64,000 nt of DNA from Burkholderiales bacterium (GCA_947453625.1 CANGHK010000027.1:1-64000), one strand, 5' to 3'. Counted from the first letter of the stretch, positions 1 to 9,262 are shown. Notes: generated by a model not told the origin, from the sequence alone. Program-made: numbers and translations.

Positions 1-21
1 CAGGATCAAACTCTTCAGTTC
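1..21 (-). rRNA. rrs: 16S ribosomal RNA, 5' end only
   Basis: Read on the minus strand, the first bases give GAACTGAAGAGTTTGATCCTG, the conserved start of betaproteobacterial 16S rRNA containing the 27F primer site. Only the first ~21 bases are inside the window; the gene continues beyond the left edge. The boundary of the mature 5' end is inferred from the conserved sequence and may be off by a few bases. Confidence 0.93.
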
Positions 22-145
22 GATCTTGTTAACTTACTCAAAGAATTGAAGTGAACTTCACTTCCATGAGCGTTTAAAGTCCCAAGGACTCGGCGTCTTT
101 CGACACCAAGCACTCGCCTTCGAACGCCCACGCTTATCGGCTGTT

Positions 146-160
146 TGTTGTTAAAGAGCG
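146..160 (-). promoter_or_regulatory. boxA antitermination element of the rRNA leader
   Basis: On the minus strand this reads CGCTCTTTAACAACA, matching the rRNA boxA consensus TGCTCTTTAACA, which in E. coli binds the NusB/NusE antitermination complex. It lies in the transcribed leader about 125 bases before the 16S start, downstream of two promoter-like elements, the expected place. Confidence 0.75.
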
Positions 161-205
161 GCTACCTTTCGGCGCTTACCGACCTTACGCCGGTAAAGAA
201 GTGGG

Positions 206-234
206 ATTGTGACACGTTTTAATAACCCTGTCAA
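206..234 (-). promoter_or_regulatory. Proximal rRNA promoter candidate (P2)
   Basis: On the minus strand a perfect -35 hexamer TTGACA (229-234) is followed after 17 bases by CACAAT (206-211), which matches 4 of 6 positions of TATAAT. It points toward boxA and 16S. This is a consensus match only, without mapped transcripts. Confidence 0.5.
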
Positions 235-300
235 CCACTTGGTCTCTTTGTTTTCGTTGCATTCGCTGTTTGCGTTTGCTTCGTCTGCGCTGAGCCTGCT

Positions 301-329
301 ATTATGGAACGTCTTGGAGACCGTGTAAA
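301..329 (-). promoter_or_regulatory. Distal rRNA promoter candidate (P1)
   Basis: On the minus strand TTTACA (324-329, 5 of 6 to the -35 consensus) and CATAAT (301-306, 5 of 6 to the -10 consensus) are separated by exactly 17 bases. It lies about 95 bases upstream of the proximal candidate, giving the tandem P1-P2 layout common in rRNA operons. Confidence 0.55.
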
Positions 330-531
330 GCCCTAACAGCAAATTTCTTTCCTACTTCTTTCTTCGCTTCTCGGACCTGCTGTTAGGCAGACCCGCCAAC
401 CGAAGCCCACGATCATAGCAGTTAATTTAGACTCAGCGCAAGCTCTCCGTGCGACTTGTCAGTCGGCTGCGGTCCCCTGGCACGCCACGGGCGCGCAGTC
501 GAGCTCCCGGTGTCGCCGCGCACGGCACGAC

Positions 532-2307
532 TCAACCTGCGGATGTACGCTGCACCGACCGCTCGGCGGCCAGCAACCAGGCCTCGGAGGGTTCATCGCT
601 GTCGAGCACCGACTTCACTGCCTTGGCCAGGCGCGCCGTGTCCGACCGCAGCACCCGCTGCTTGACGGCCGAGATTTGACTCGGATGCATAGACAGGCTG
701 CGCAGGCCCATGCCAAGCAGCAATTCAGTGAAGGCGACATCGCCTGCCATCTCGCCACACACGCAGACAGGCTTGTTCGCTGCATTGGCTGCGGCAATGA
801 CATCGGCAATGAGGCGCAGAACTGCCGGGTGCCAGGGGTCGTAGAGGTGGGCTACAGCCTCGTCGGCGCGGTCGATGGCCAAGGTGTACTGGATCAAGTC
901 ATTGGTGCCGATCGAGACAAAGTCGAAATGGCGCAACAACAGGGGCATCGTCAAGGCGGCAGCCGGCACTTCTATCATGGCGCCGACCTCAATCCGGTTG
1001 AACGCCACGCCGGCGTCCAGCAGTTGCTGCCTGGCCCTGGCCAGTGCATCCAGGGTGGCCAGGATCTCGGATCGGTGCGCCACCATCGGGATCAGCAGGC
1101 GGACCTTGCCATGGGCACTGGCGCGAAGAATGGCGCGCAACTGCTGCAGAAACATCGCAGGTTCGGACAAGCTCCAGCGTATTGCCCGCAGTCCGAGCGC
1201 CGGGTTGAGCGCGTGCTCATGGCGCAGTTCATGTGCGGCCATGCGATCGAGCGGCTTGTCCGCGCCGATGTCGACCGTGCGTATCGTCACCGGCAAGCCG
1301 CTCATCGCCTGCACCGCGGCGCGGTAGGCCTCGAACTGTTCATCCTCGTCGGGCAGTTCACCGTTGCGGTTCATGAACAGGAATTCGCTGCGGAACAGGC
1401 CAACGCCCACCGCCCCAGCCTCGAGGGCGTTGGCGGCGTCGGCCGGCAACTCGATGTTGGCCAGCAGTTCGATCGCCTGGCCATCGAGCGTGACCGATGG
1501 CATGTGGCGCAGCCGGTGCAGGCGAGCGCGCTCCAGTTCACTCTGCCGCTGGCGGAATCGGTATTCTTCCAGCACGATCGGTGTAGGGTTGATCACCACC
1601 ACGCCGGTATCGCCGTCGATGATCAACCAGTCGTCCTGGCGCACCAGGCGGCTGGCCTCACGCGCACCGACCACCGCAGGGATGTCCATGCTGCGCGCGA
1701 CGATGGCGGTGTGCGAGGTTCGCCCGCCGACATCGGTGACGAATCCGGTGAAGACACTGCCCTTGAACTGCAGCATGTCGGCTGGAGCGATGTCACTGGC
1801 CACCAGCACCAGCGGGTCCTCCCCGCCCAAGCCACGGGCATGCGCAACCTGGGGCAGCAGCGATTCCTCCTTGGCCAGTGCCCTCAGCACCCGCTCGGCC
1901 ACCTGCTCGATGTCGACCTTGCGTTCGCGCAGGTAGTCGTCCTCCATTTCATCGAACTGGCGCGACAGCACTTCGGTCTGGGCAGTGACCGCCCACTCGG
2001 CGTTGTAGTGCCGGACCTCGATCCACTGCCGGGTGGCCTCGGCCAGCATCGGGTCGTGCAGCACCATCAGGTGCACGTCGAGCAACGCGGACAACTCGGT
2101 CGGTGCGTCGATTGGCAGGTCGCGCTGCAGGGTGCTGAGCTCAGCGGCGACGGTGTCGCGGGCGTGGCGCAAGCGCGCAACCTCGGCCGGCGCGTGTCCG
2201 TCATCAATGAAGTAATGCGCAACGTCCACCCGACTGGCAGCCACCAGGACCGCTCGCCCGATGGCCACCCCACGCGACACCGGCAGGCCGAACATCTGGA
2301 TGCTCAT
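532..2307 (-). CDS. ptsI: PTS enzyme I (phosphoenolpyruvate-protein phosphotransferase)
   Basis: A 591-residue cytoplasmic enzyme that autophosphorylates from phosphoenolpyruvate and passes the phosphate to HPr. The phosphohistidine motif GGRTSHTAIVARSM is visible with His199 as the active residue, and the C-terminal PEP-binding half carries IEVPAA, SIGTNDLIQY and the catalytic-cysteine motif CGEMAGD. Length fits the family (about 575-590). It lies downstream of the IIA and HPr genes on the same strand, with a 169-base gap after HPr. No sugar permease (IIB/IIC) lies nearby, so I infer a mainly regulatory PTS, as in many Burkholderiales. Confidence 0.96.
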   Translation of the reverse strand: MSIQMFGLPVSRGVAIGRAVLVAASRVDVAHYFIDDGHAPAEVARLRHARDTVAAELSTLQRDLPIDAPTELSALLDVHLMVLHDPMLAEATRQWIEVRHYNAEWAVTAQTEVLSRQFDEMEDDYLRERKVDIEQVAERVLRALAKEESLLPQVAHARGLGGEDPLVLVASDIAPADMLQFKGSVFTGFVTDVGGRTSHTAIVARSMDIPAVVGAREASRLVRQDDWLIIDGDTGVVVINPTPIVLEEYRFRQRQSELERARLHRLRHMPSVTLDGQAIELLANIELPADAANALEAGAVGVGLFRSEFLFMNRNGELPDEDEQFEAYRAAVQAMSGLPVTIRTVDIGADKPLDRMAAHELRHEHALNPALGLRAIRWSLSEPAMFLQQLRAILRASAHGKVRLLIPMVAHRSEILATLDALARARQQLLDAGVAFNRIEVGAMIEVPAAALTMPLLLRHFDFVSIGTNDLIQYTLAIDRADEAVAHLYDPWHPAVLRLIADVIAAANAANKPVCVCGEMAGDVAFTELLLGMGLRSLSMHPSQISAVKQRVLRSDTARLAKAVKSVLDSDEPSEAWLLAAERSVQRTSAG

Positions 2308-2476
2308 GCCGCACTGTAGCAGTGCTCATCGGGTGATGAGACGCCGCCTTCTGGGCTAACGGCCAGCCACAACCAGACGTTAAACCCGACCCGCTGCGGG
2401 CCCACGAACCCGCCGCCGGGGCTCGCAGGTCTGGACGCTCACTCGCGGGCGCCGCGCTGACGAGCAGCCGGTCGAG

Positions 2477-2746
2477 CTATTGCCCCTCGCCGAACTTGTC
2501 GTTGATCAAGGCCAGCAAGGCCTCGTTCGCCGAGCGTTCGTCAACGCCCTCGGTCTCCAGTTCCACCTCGCTACCTTTCCCGGCGGCCAGCATCATCACC
2601 CCCATGATGCTCTTGGCATTGATGCGCCGGCCGCCGCGCGAAAGATGCACCTCGCTCTGGAAACTGCCTGCAAGCTTGGTAAGCTTGGCCGAGGCGCGGG
2701 CGTGCAGGCCCAGCTTATTGCTGATGGTGACGGTCGATCGAATCAT
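2477..2746 (-). CDS. ptsH: HPr phosphocarrier protein
   Basis: An 89-residue HPr that relays phosphate from enzyme I to IIA proteins. His15 sits in GLHARAS, the phosphoryl acceptor site, and Ser46 is in SIMGVMMLA, the site that HPr kinase modifies in organisms that have that enzyme. The ATG at 2746 gives the normal family length. Its first 32 bases overlap the end of the IIA gene, suggesting translational coupling; ptsI follows downstream. Confidence 0.95.
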   Translation of the reverse strand: MIRSTVTISNKLGLHARASAKLTKLAGSFQSEVHLSRGGRRINAKSIMGVMMLAAGKGSEVELETEGVDERSANEALLALINDKFGEGQ

Positions 2747-3161
2747 GGCTGATGGGCTTCTGTGCCTGGTTCTGGGGACGGGATACAGCCACCTGCATGA
2801 CGCCCTGGCTGGCGCCGGCCAAGGCCAGCACGACCATCTCATCGAGCGATTTCTGCCGGTAGTTGAGCGCGCGCCACAGCATAGGCACATTGACACCCGC
2901 CAGCACCCGCACGCCGGGCCGCTCGGCCAAGTGCCTGGCGATGTTGCAGGGCGTGGCGCCGAAGACATCGGTCAGGATCAGGGTCTCGGGCGTATCCAGG
3001 GCAGCGATCAGCGCGGCGGCTTCAGCCTGATAGGCCTCGGTGCTGGCACCGGGCGGCACGTCGTAGACGCCTATGGCGGCCGCCTCGGGAAACGCGTGCA
3101 TGGCCGCGGCCCGCAGCGCGCTGGCCAATGGAGCATGGGCAATGATGAACAGGCCGGTCAT
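2715..3161 (-). CDS. PTS IIA component, mannose/fructose family
   Basis: A 148-residue IIA-Man-type domain (ManX-like). The N-terminus TGLFIIAHAPLAS places the phosphorylatable histidine at residue 9, and the family segments DVFGATPCN and GVNVPMLWRAL are present. The ATG at 3161 is preferred over longer in-frame extensions because it begins exactly at the domain. It is the first gene of IIA-ptsH-ptsI. With no matching IIB, IIC or IID in the window, its phosphate probably serves regulation rather than sugar uptake (inference). Confidence 0.9.
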   Translation of the reverse strand: MTGLFIIAHAPLASALRAAAMHAFPEAAAIGVYDVPPGASTEAYQAEAAALIAALDTPETLILTDVFGATPCNIARHLAERPGVRVLAGVNVPMLWRALNYRQKSLDEMVVLALAGASQGVMQVAVSRPQNQAQKPISHDSIDRHHQQ

Positions 3162-3187
3162 GGTGGGCTGGAGGGGATGCGCGAAGA

Positions 3188-4447
3188 TTATCCGCCCGCG
3201 GCCGCCAAGCCAGGGACCGGTTGCTGCCGCCACCGGCATAGGTGAAACCACAGGAACGATGCCACGCAAGTGCCCAAGAAGACGCCGAACACCTGCCGGT
3301 AGGCCGCCTCCACAGGCGCGCCTCGGGCCATCAAGGCATCAAGCCCGAGACCGATAGCCCATTGCAGCGCGAAAATCCCGGCAAAGATCATCAGGTTGAA
3401 GGCTGACAAGGCCCGCCCCACCAGTTCGGAGGGAAAGGCTTGGCCGAGCGCCGGCTGGCTGAGCGAAACCACGCTGGTGCAGACGCACCACATGGCCCAG
3501 CCCAGGGGACCGGACTGACTGCCCTGCCAGATGACCAGTGCGAGGCAGACCACATTGACCGGCCAGGTCACGGCGATCAGACGCTCGCCGGCCCAGCCGG
3601 CCCGGATCAGCCTGGGCATCAGCAAGCCCCAGCCGAAGAAGGCGACCAGCATCGCGAAGTTGACCGCGAACAAGCCCTGCGCCGCTTCTACGGCGCTGCG
3701 CCCGGTGACCTGGGTGAGCCAGGGGCCGATCCACAGCGATTGCAGCGCAATCAGTCCGCCATAGACGAAAAAACCCATCGGCGCCAGGCGCACGAAGGCC
3801 GGGTGGGTGAACACCTGCCGGTAGCCTCCGGCAGCGGCCTGGGCCTGGCGGCTGGCCGGCACGTCAGCCGGCACCTGCCAGGCTATACCGACAATCGCCA
3901 GCGCCAGCAAACCGGCCACGGCGACGAACAGACCACGCCAGCCCAGCACCGGCAGCAGCCACTGCACCGGCAGCGTGGACGCCAGCATGCCCAACGATCC
4001 CGTCATCAACATCCAGGAATTGGCACGCAGCTGGGCCGCGCTGGACAGCAGGCGGCGGAAACAGGTCAGCGGCGCCATCAGGCAGGCCGATACGCCGGCA
4101 CCGATCAGGAACCGGGCGGCCAGCAGTTGGCCGAAGCTGGCGGCTGCGGCAAACGCCAGGCAGCCCAGCACCGCCAGCGCAAGGAAGACCATCAGCACGC
4201 GCTTGGCGCCCCAGCGGTCGAGCGCGCTGCCCAGCGGCAACTGCAGCGCCGAAAAACCCAGGAAGTAGGCGCCGGCGAGCAGGCCCAACTGGCCCGCCGC
4301 CAAGCCAAGCTCGGCGCTGAAGACAGGCGCCAGCGTGGCGGTCACGGCCCGCACCAGCGCCGAGAAAAAATAGGCAAAGGCAAAAGCGGTGAACACCGCC
4401 ACAGCCCGGTTGCGCCCAAGCCGGATGGGGTTGGCGAGGCCGATCAC
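3188..4447 (-). CDS. MFS transporter
   Basis: A 419-residue inner-membrane protein with about 12 hydrophobic segments and the MFS loop motif LGSALDRWGAKRVLM between helices 2 and 3, so a secondary transporter or drug/metabolite exporter of unknown substrate. The start is GTG at 4447, whose bases overlap the stop of the upstream lipoprotein gene (GTGA), indicating co-translation with it. The PTS gene cluster lies just downstream on the same strand. Substrate cannot be read from the sequence. Confidence 0.85.
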   Translation of the reverse strand: MIGLANPIRLGRNRAVAVFTAFAFAYFFSALVRAVTATLAPVFSAELGLAAGQLGLLAGAYFLGFSALQLPLGSALDRWGAKRVLMVFLALAVLGCLAFAAAASFGQLLAARFLIGAGVSACLMAPLTCFRRLLSSAAQLRANSWMLMTGSLGMLASTLPVQWLLPVLGWRGLFVAVAGLLALAIVGIAWQVPADVPASRQAQAAAGGYRQVFTHPAFVRLAPMGFFVYGGLIALQSLWIGPWLTQVTGRSAVEAAQGLFAVNFAMLVAFFGWGLLMPRLIRAGWAGERLIAVTWPVNVVCLALVIWQGSQSGPLGWAMWCVCTSVVSLSQPALGQAFPSELVGRALSAFNLMIFAGIFALQWAIGLGLDALMARGAPVEAAYRQVFGVFLGTCVASFLWFHLCRWRQQPVPGLAAAGG

Positions 4448-5031
4448 CGGGGCAACTCGATCGCCTCGAAGAACGGCCGGGCGTGGGCTGAATCGGCCAG
4501 CGGCCCGACCACGGTGGCCTGGAACACGCGCAGCCCATGGGCGAAGACCAGCACCTGCTCGCGCACAGGCTGGCCATCGGGCAAGCGGCCCTGCAACCGC
4601 AACAACCGGGCTTCAGCGCTGGGGGTCATGCCGGGCACCGAGCCTGGACGTTCGGACTCGATCCGCCCCTGGACGTTGGTGCGCGCGGACTCGACCAAGG
4701 ACTTCAGAGCCGGACCGACCCGCGCCGGATCGCCCATGTCGGCCGAGGCCAGGGCAAAGGTGTGGCCGTCGGCGCTGCAGGCCGTCAGATCCAGCTCGAC
4801 AGCCGGCCCGGCCAGCGGCACTTGACGTGACTGCTTGCTGGGCCGGCAGGGCCAGGCGCCCACCAGTCCCCAGCCGTCGGGCCGCACCTGGCGCCAATCG
4901 AGCGCGGGTGAGCAGCCCGCCAGCCCGGCCAACAGGAGAATCCAGGCAGCGCAGAGCCGGGCCGGTGTCGACCGACGCAAGTCCCACCGCAAGTCGCGCC
5001 ACAAGTCCCGCCACACAAGCGCGGCGATCAC
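4444..5031 (-). CDS. Putative lipoprotein, unknown function
   Basis: A 195-codon gene with a GTG start overlapping the stop of the DUF4197 gene. A hydrophobic stretch ends in the lipobox LAGLAGC (cysteine near residue 40), so the product is probably an outer or inner membrane lipoprotein. The part before the hydrophobic segment is a repetitive W-R-D-L stretch encoded by a 12-base tandem repeat, so the true start may lie further inside. The body (VELDLTACSADGHTFALASADMGD) matches no family I can name. It lies in a tight three-gene run with DUF4197 and the MFS gene. Confidence 0.65.
   Translation of the reverse strand: MIAALVWRDLWRDLRWDLRRSTPARLCAAWILLLAGLAGCSPALDWRQVRPDGWGLVGAWPCRPSKQSRQVPLAGPAVELDLTACSADGHTFALASADMGDPARVGPALKSLVESARTNVQGRIESERPGSVPGMTPSAEARLLRLQGRLPDGQPVREQVLVFAHGLRVFQATVVGPLADSAHARPFFEAIELPR
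4976..5011. repeat. Three imperfect 12-base tandem repeats
   Basis: CGCAAGTCCCAC, CGCAAGTCGCGC and CACAAGTCCCGC follow each other directly. They lie within the 5' end of the putative lipoprotein gene and generate its odd W-R-D-L-rich N-terminus. Confidence 0.8.
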
Positions 5032-5705
5032 GCGCCAAACACCTTTTTCAGGATCGCGCTGCCGGTGCCTATAGGATCGCGCCGGATGTTGCGCTCCTCC
5101 TCGGCAATCATCAGGTACAGGCCGTCCAGCGATTTGGCGGTGACATAGCGCTCGATGTTGGCCTGGTCGCCCTTGAGCAAACCCAGCTTGGCGGCCTGGC
5201 CGGCCACGGCGTTGAACTTCTCGGTCAACGCCAACTTACCGGTCTCCCGGGTGACGATGGGCAGAAACTGCTCGAACAGCGGGGCCCGCGTCTTGCGCGC
5301 GAAATACTCGGTGGCCGCGTTGTCGCCGCCGCGCACGATGGCCACCGCATCCTCGACCGAGATCGCCTTGGCGGTGCTGACCAGCAGCGTGCGGGCCTGT
5401 GGCATCGCGGCCTCGGCGGCGCGGTTCATCGCCACAACCAACTCGTCGACGCGCTTCTGCTGGCCGGTGGCCTTGAGCAGCTTGGCGGCGTCCTGCAGCA
5501 CCGCCGGCAAGGGAATGCGCACCTTGGGATTGCCGAGAAAGCCGTCGTTGCGGCCCAGTGACGCCACCGCTGCAGTCGCGCCGCGCTCAATGGCGCTGCG
5601 AATGCCCCAGCCGGCATCGGCATCGCTCAAGCCCGCGGCGCGTACCGGGTCAAGCGCCAGGACGCTGGCCAACAACAGGCCGGCCGTAAACTGTCTTTTC
5701 TGCAT
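5028..5705 (-). CDS. DUF4197 domain-containing exported protein
   Basis: A 225-residue protein with a signal peptide (MQKRQFTAGLLLASVLALDPVRA) and a DUF4197-like body: GLSDADAGWGIRSAIERGA, a central helix-rich part, and the C-terminal KSLDGLYLMIAEEERNIRRDP followed by TGSAILKKVF, typical of the family. Function of DUF4197 is unknown; the protein is predicted to be periplasmic. The ATG at 5705 was chosen because it starts the signal peptide. It is divergent from the TlpA-like gene with only 13 bases between the start codons. Confidence 0.88.
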   Translation of the reverse strand: MQKRQFTAGLLLASVLALDPVRAAGLSDADAGWGIRSAIERGATAAVASLGRNDGFLGNPKVRIPLPAVLQDAAKLLKATGQQKRVDELVVAMNRAAEAAMPQARTLLVSTAKAISVEDAVAIVRGGDNAATEYFARKTRAPLFEQFLPIVTRETGKLALTEKFNAVAGQAAKLGLLKGDQANIERYVTAKSLDGLYLMIAEEERNIRRDPIGTGSAILKKVFGA

Positions 5706-5718
5706 CGAGGTCTCCACC

Positions 5719-6228
5719 ATGTCATTGTCGCGACGCCATCTTGCCATTGCGGCCAGCCTGATCGCCGCTGCGGCAGGCGCCGCCCTGGTGCGGGGCGACG
5801 CCCGCCGCACACCGGCCCCGCAAGTCGACTTCACCCTGCTGGACGGTCAGAAGTCCAACATCGGCCAGCTCGAGGGTCAGGTGGTGCTGGTCAACTTCTG
5901 GGCCACCAGTTGCACCAGTTGCGTGGGCGAGATGCCCGAGATCGTCGCCACCTTCGAGAAATACCGAGGCCGCGGCTACCAGACCCTGGCGGTGGCGATG
6001 CGCCACGACCCCCCGGCCCTGGTGGCTGATTTTGCCGAGACCCGCAAGCTGCCGTTCGGGGTGGTGATCGACAACACCGGCGAAATCGCCCGCCGCTTCG
6101 ACGGGGTGCAGCTCACGCCAACCTCGTTCCTGATCGACAAGCGCGGCCAGATCGTCAAGCGCCATTTGGGCGTGCCGGACTTCGCAGCGCTGCACCGGTT
6201 CGTCGAACGGCTGCTCGCCGAGACCTGA
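5719..6228 (+). CDS. TlpA-family thiol-disulfide/peroxiredoxin-like protein
   Basis: A 169-residue thioredoxin-fold protein with an N-terminal hydrophobic signal or anchor (LAIAASLIAAAAGAALV) after SRR. The redox site is C65-T-S-C68 in NFWATSCTSC, and the cis-proline region LTPTSFLID is present, so it should be a periplasmic or membrane-anchored thiol oxidoreductase (cytochrome maturation, disulfide reduction or similar). The ATG at 5719 is preferred because the upstream in-frame extension would overlap the opposite DUF4197 gene entirely. Confidence 0.87.
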   Translation: MSLSRRHLAIAASLIAAAAGAALVRGDARRTPAPQVDFTLLDGQKSNIGQLEGQVVLVNFWATSCTSCVGEMPEIVATFEKYRGRGYQTLAVAMRHDPPALVADFAETRKLPFGVVIDNTGEIARRFDGVQLTPTSFLIDKRGQIVKRHLGVPDFAALHRFVERLLAET

Positions 6229-6264
6229 ACCGCGCGACCAGAACCCCGACAACCCCGGCGGTCC

Positions 6265-7257
6265 TCAGACCGTGTTGCCGACACCCGCGCCCGCGGCCTG
6301 CTGGTCGGCGTGGTAGCTGCTGCGCACCATCGCCCCCACGGCGGCATGGGTGAAACCCATCTGCTTGGCCTCGGACTCGAACATCTTGAAGGTGTCGGGG
6401 TGCACATAGCGCCGAACCGGCAAGTGGTGGCCAGACGGTGCCAGGTACTGGCCTATCGTCAGCATGTCGATGCCATGGGCGCGCATGTCGCGCATCACCG
6501 CCAGGATCTCCTCGTCGGTCTCGCCCAGGCCGACCATCAGGCCGCTCTTGGTGGGCACCCCGGGGTGCAGCGCCTTGAACTTCTTCAGCAGGTTCAGGCT
6601 GAAGGCGTAATCGCTGCCCGGGCGCGCTTCCTTGTACAGGCGCGACGCGGTTTCCAGGTTGTGGTTCATCACATCGGGCGGCGCGGCTTTCAGGATCTCC
6701 AGCGCGCGGTCGTCGCGGCCGCGGAAGTCGGGCACCAGGACCTCGATACGGGTGGCGGGCGACAGCTCGCGCACCTGGCGAATGCACTCGACGAAGTGGC
6801 CGGCACCGCCGTCACGCAAATCATCGCGGTCGACGCTGGTGATCACCACATACTTGAGCTTGAGCGCGGCGATGGTGCGCGCCAGGTTGACGGGCTCGGC
6901 CGCGTCCAGCGGGTCGGGCCGGCCATGGCCGACATCGCAGAACGGGCAACGCCTGGTGCACTTGTCGCCCATGATCATGAAGGTGGCGGTGCCGCTGCCG
7001 AAGCATTCACCGATGTTGGGGCAGGACGCTTCCTCGCACACCGTGTGCAGCTTGTGCTCGCGCAGGATGCTCTTGATCTCGTAGAAACGGGTGCTCGGGC
7101 TGCCGGCCTTGACGCGGATCCAGTCAGGCTTCTTCAGCACCTCGGCCGGCACGATCTTGATCGGGATGCGCGAGGTCTTGGCCTGGGCCTTCTGCTTGAC
7201 GCTGGCGTCGTAGGCGGCGCTGGCTTGCTCGGGTGGGTCGACGTTCGAGGAGGCCAT
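6265..7257 (-). CDS. lipA: Lipoyl synthase
   Basis: A 330-residue radical-SAM enzyme that inserts two sulfurs into protein-bound octanoyl chains. Both iron-sulfur motifs are visible: the auxiliary cluster cysteines in [12 protein letters not shown] and the radical-SAM cluster in [15 protein letters not shown]. Length is normal. It follows lipB on the same strand after 54 bases, so octanoyl transfer and sulfur insertion are encoded together. AGGAGG lies just upstream of the ATG (GAGGAGGCC). Confidence 0.97.
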   Translation of the reverse strand: MASSNVDPPEQASAAYDASVKQKAQAKTSRIPIKIVPAEVLKKPDWIRVKAGSPSTRFYEIKSILREHKLHTVCEEASCPNIGECFGSGTATFMIMGDKCTRRCPFCDVGHGRPDPLDAAEPVNLARTIAALKLKYVVITSVDRDDLRDGGAGHFVECIRQVRELSPATRIEVLVPDFRGRDDRALEILKAAPPDVMNHNLETASRLYKEARPGSDYAFSLNLLKKFKALHPGVPTKSGLMVGLGETDEEILAVMRDMRAHGIDMLTIGQYLAPSGHHLPVRRYVHPDTFKMFESEAKQMGFTHAAVGAMVRSSYHADQQAAGAGVGNTV

Positions 7258-7311
7258 GGTGGGTGCTTGCCGCTGCCGCGGGGTGATGTGGTGAGACTGG
7301 CGCGTTGCCGT

Positions 7312-7992
7312 TCAGGGCGTGAACTGCGCCGCCAGGCGCTCGCCGAGTTGCTGCGCAACGCGGGACCAATCGGTGGAAACGCCGAGTTTAGCGAGATCGA
7401 CCGTCTGCAAGCCCGAATAGCCACAGGGGTTGATGCCGTCAAACGGCGCCAGATCCATCGCGACGTTGAGTGCAACGCCGTGGTAAGTGCAGTGCCGGCT
7501 GACCTTGATGCCTAGCGCGGCAATCTTGCCCAGACCGCGGAACATGTCAGCGCCGGCAGCCGGGCCGCGATGGGGCCCCGTGAGCGCAGCATGGCTCCGC
7601 GGGTCGGCCAGCCGCACATAGATGCCCGGCGCACCCGCCACCCGGTGGCCGGTGATCTGCTGCCCCTCCAGCACCTTGAGCACCGCATGCTCGAGCCGGT
7701 AGACATATTCCTTGACGAAGATGTTCAAGCGCCGCAGGTCGATCAGCGGGTAGGCCACGACCTGACCCGGGCCGTGGTAGGTGACCTGGCCACCGCGGTT
7801 GGTGGCCACCACCGGGATGTCGCCGGCAGCCAGCAGGTGCTCGGGCTTGCCGGCCAGGCCTTGGGTGTAGACCGGGTCATGCTCGACCAGCCAGATTTCG
7901 TCCGGCGTCTGGGGGCCGCGGGCCTCGGTGAAGGCGCGCATCGCCTCGACCGTGGCGGCATAGGGCCGGCGACCCAGGGTCAGCAGCTTCAT
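7312..7992 (-). CDS. lipB: Octanoyl-ACP:protein N-octanoyltransferase
   Basis: A 226-residue cytoplasmic transferase that moves octanoate from acyl carrier protein to lipoyl domains, the step before LipA. The signature [12 protein letters not shown] and the catalytic region [17 protein letters not shown], with the acyl-accepting cysteine, are present. It sits between the DUF493 gene and lipA, the usual proteobacterial order. Confidence 0.96.
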   Translation of the reverse strand: MKLLTLGRRPYAATVEAMRAFTEARGPQTPDEIWLVEHDPVYTQGLAGKPEHLLAAGDIPVVATNRGGQVTYHGPGQVVAYPLIDLRRLNIFVKEYVYRLEHAVLKVLEGQQITGHRVAGAPGIYVRLADPRSHAALTGPHRGPAAGADMFRGLGKIAALGIKVSRHCTYHGVALNVAMDLAPFDGINPCGYSGLQTVDLAKLGVSTDWSRVAQQLGERLAAQFTP

Positions 7993-8042
7993 CGTGCCGT
8001 CAAGCTGACACCGGCGGCGTCAGCCGCACCGCGCGGAATGCA

Positions 8043-8366
8043 CTACAACACCACCTTGACCATTGGGTGGGTCGACAGCGTGCGGTAGAGCTCGTCGAGC
8101 TGCACCCGGCTGGTGGCGTTGACGGTGATCGTCAGGCCCAGGTATTTGCCGCTGCTGCTGGGCCGGCGTTCGATCGTCGCCAGGTCCAGATCGGGGTCGA
8201 AGTGACGCGCCACCGCAAGCACCGCGTCGACAAAGCCGTCGACCTGCAGGCCCATCACCTTGATCGGGAAAGCACTCGGGTAGGTGATCAGCGACTGTTC
8301 GGGCGGGATGTCGCGCGAAAAATCGGGCAGGCCCGACGGGGCGGTCGCAGGGGGTTTGGCGCTCAT
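8043..8366 (-). CDS. DUF493 (YbeD) family protein
   Basis: A 107-residue protein of the YbeD/DUF493 family: FPIKVMGLQVDGFVDAVLAVARHFDP is followed by RPSSSGKYLGLTITVNATSRVQLDELYRTLSTHPMVKVVL, the characteristic small alpha-beta fold. YbeD is a small cytoplasmic protein of unknown role, classically encoded next to lipB as here. Confidence 0.93.
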   Translation of the reverse strand: MSAKPPATAPSGLPDFSRDIPPEQSLITYPSAFPIKVMGLQVDGFVDAVLAVARHFDPDLDLATIERRPSSSGKYLGLTITVNATSRVQLDELYRTLSTHPMVKVVL

Positions 8367-8386
8367 GGCTTGTTCTCGCAGTGCGC

Positions 8387-9262
8387 TCAGATCGACTGCT
8401 CGGCCTTGGCGCGCTGGTAGGCCTCGTAGAGCCGGGCATAGACCGGCCCCGGCTTGCCGCGCAGCGCGCCGTGACCGACCAATTCACCGTCGAGCCTGGT
8501 GACCGGCAGGATCTCCTTGCCGGCCGAACTGAGCATCAACTCGTCTGCAGCCCGCACATCGGCCTCGGCGATGGGCCGCAGGTTGTGGGCGATACCCACC
8601 TCCTCGCACAACTCGGCCAGCAAGTCGTAGCGGATGCCCTCGAGCACATGGTCGCCCTTGGGCGGGCCGAGCAGCGCACCCTCATGCACCACCCAGACAT
8701 TGCTGGACGAGGCTTCGGTGAGCCAGCCGTCGCGGAACATCACAGTCTCGGCCGCACCGTGGTCGGACGACATCTGCCGCGCCAGCACATTGCCCAGCAG
8801 CGAGATGCTCTTGATGTCGCCGCGCTCCCAACGGAAATCGCGCGCCGTGATGCAGGCCACGCCATGGCGGCGCAGTTCGGCGTTCGGGGCTTTCAGCGCG
8901 CTGGTCATCGCGAACACCGTGGGCGTGATGCCCTCGGGCATCACATGGTCGCGCAGGGCCACGCCGCGGGTGATCTCGATGTAGACCAGTTGGTCGGCCG
9001 CCGGCTGCGCCGCGACCAGTTCGCGCACCAGCGCCAGCCAAGCCTCGCGGCCATGCGGATTGACGATGCGCAGCTTGCCCAGGCTGCGTTCCATGCGCGC
9101 CATGTGCTCGTCGAAGCGGAACAGGCGCCGGCCGTAGACCGGGATCACCTCGTAGATGCCGTCGCCGAAGATGAAGCCTCGGTCGAGCACCGAGACCTTG
9201 GCCTCGCACAGCGGCAGGGTCTGGCCGTTCAGGTGGCACAGGGTGTCTGGAAGCATCGTCAT
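8387..9262 (-). CDS. D-amino acid aminotransferase-like class IV transaminase
   Basis: About 291 residues of the PLP-dependent fold-type IV family (D-alanine transaminase, branched-chain aminotransferase, ADC lyase). The N-terminal LDRGFIFGDGIYEVIPVYGRRLFRFDEHMARM and the EASSSNVWVV phosphate-binding region are typical of D-amino acid transaminases, which make D-glutamate or D-alanine for peptidoglycan. The ATG at 9262 follows AGAAGG at a good distance; an ATG 6 bases later is possible. Its neighbour dacC also acts on peptidoglycan. Substrate specificity is not proven by sequence. Confidence 0.88.
   Translation of the reverse strand: MTMLPDTLCHLNGQTLPLCEAKVSVLDRGFIFGDGIYEVIPVYGRRLFRFDEHMARMERSLGKLRIVNPHGREAWLALVRELVAAQPAADQLVYIEITRGVALRDHVMPEGITPTVFAMTSALKAPNAELRRHGVACITARDFRWERGDIKSISLLGNVLARQMSSDHGAAETVMFRDGWLTEASSSNVWVVHEGALLGPPKGDHVLEGIRYDLLAELCEEVGIAHNLRPIAEADVRAADELMLSSAGKEILPVTRLDGELVGHGALRGKPGPVYARLYEAYQRAKAEQSI

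Noticed and set aside
676-2319. 547-codon open frame opposite ptsI
   Set aside because: It is antisense to a clear enzyme I gene, rich in Gln/Arg/His/Gly as expected from complementary GC-rich codons, and has no domain.
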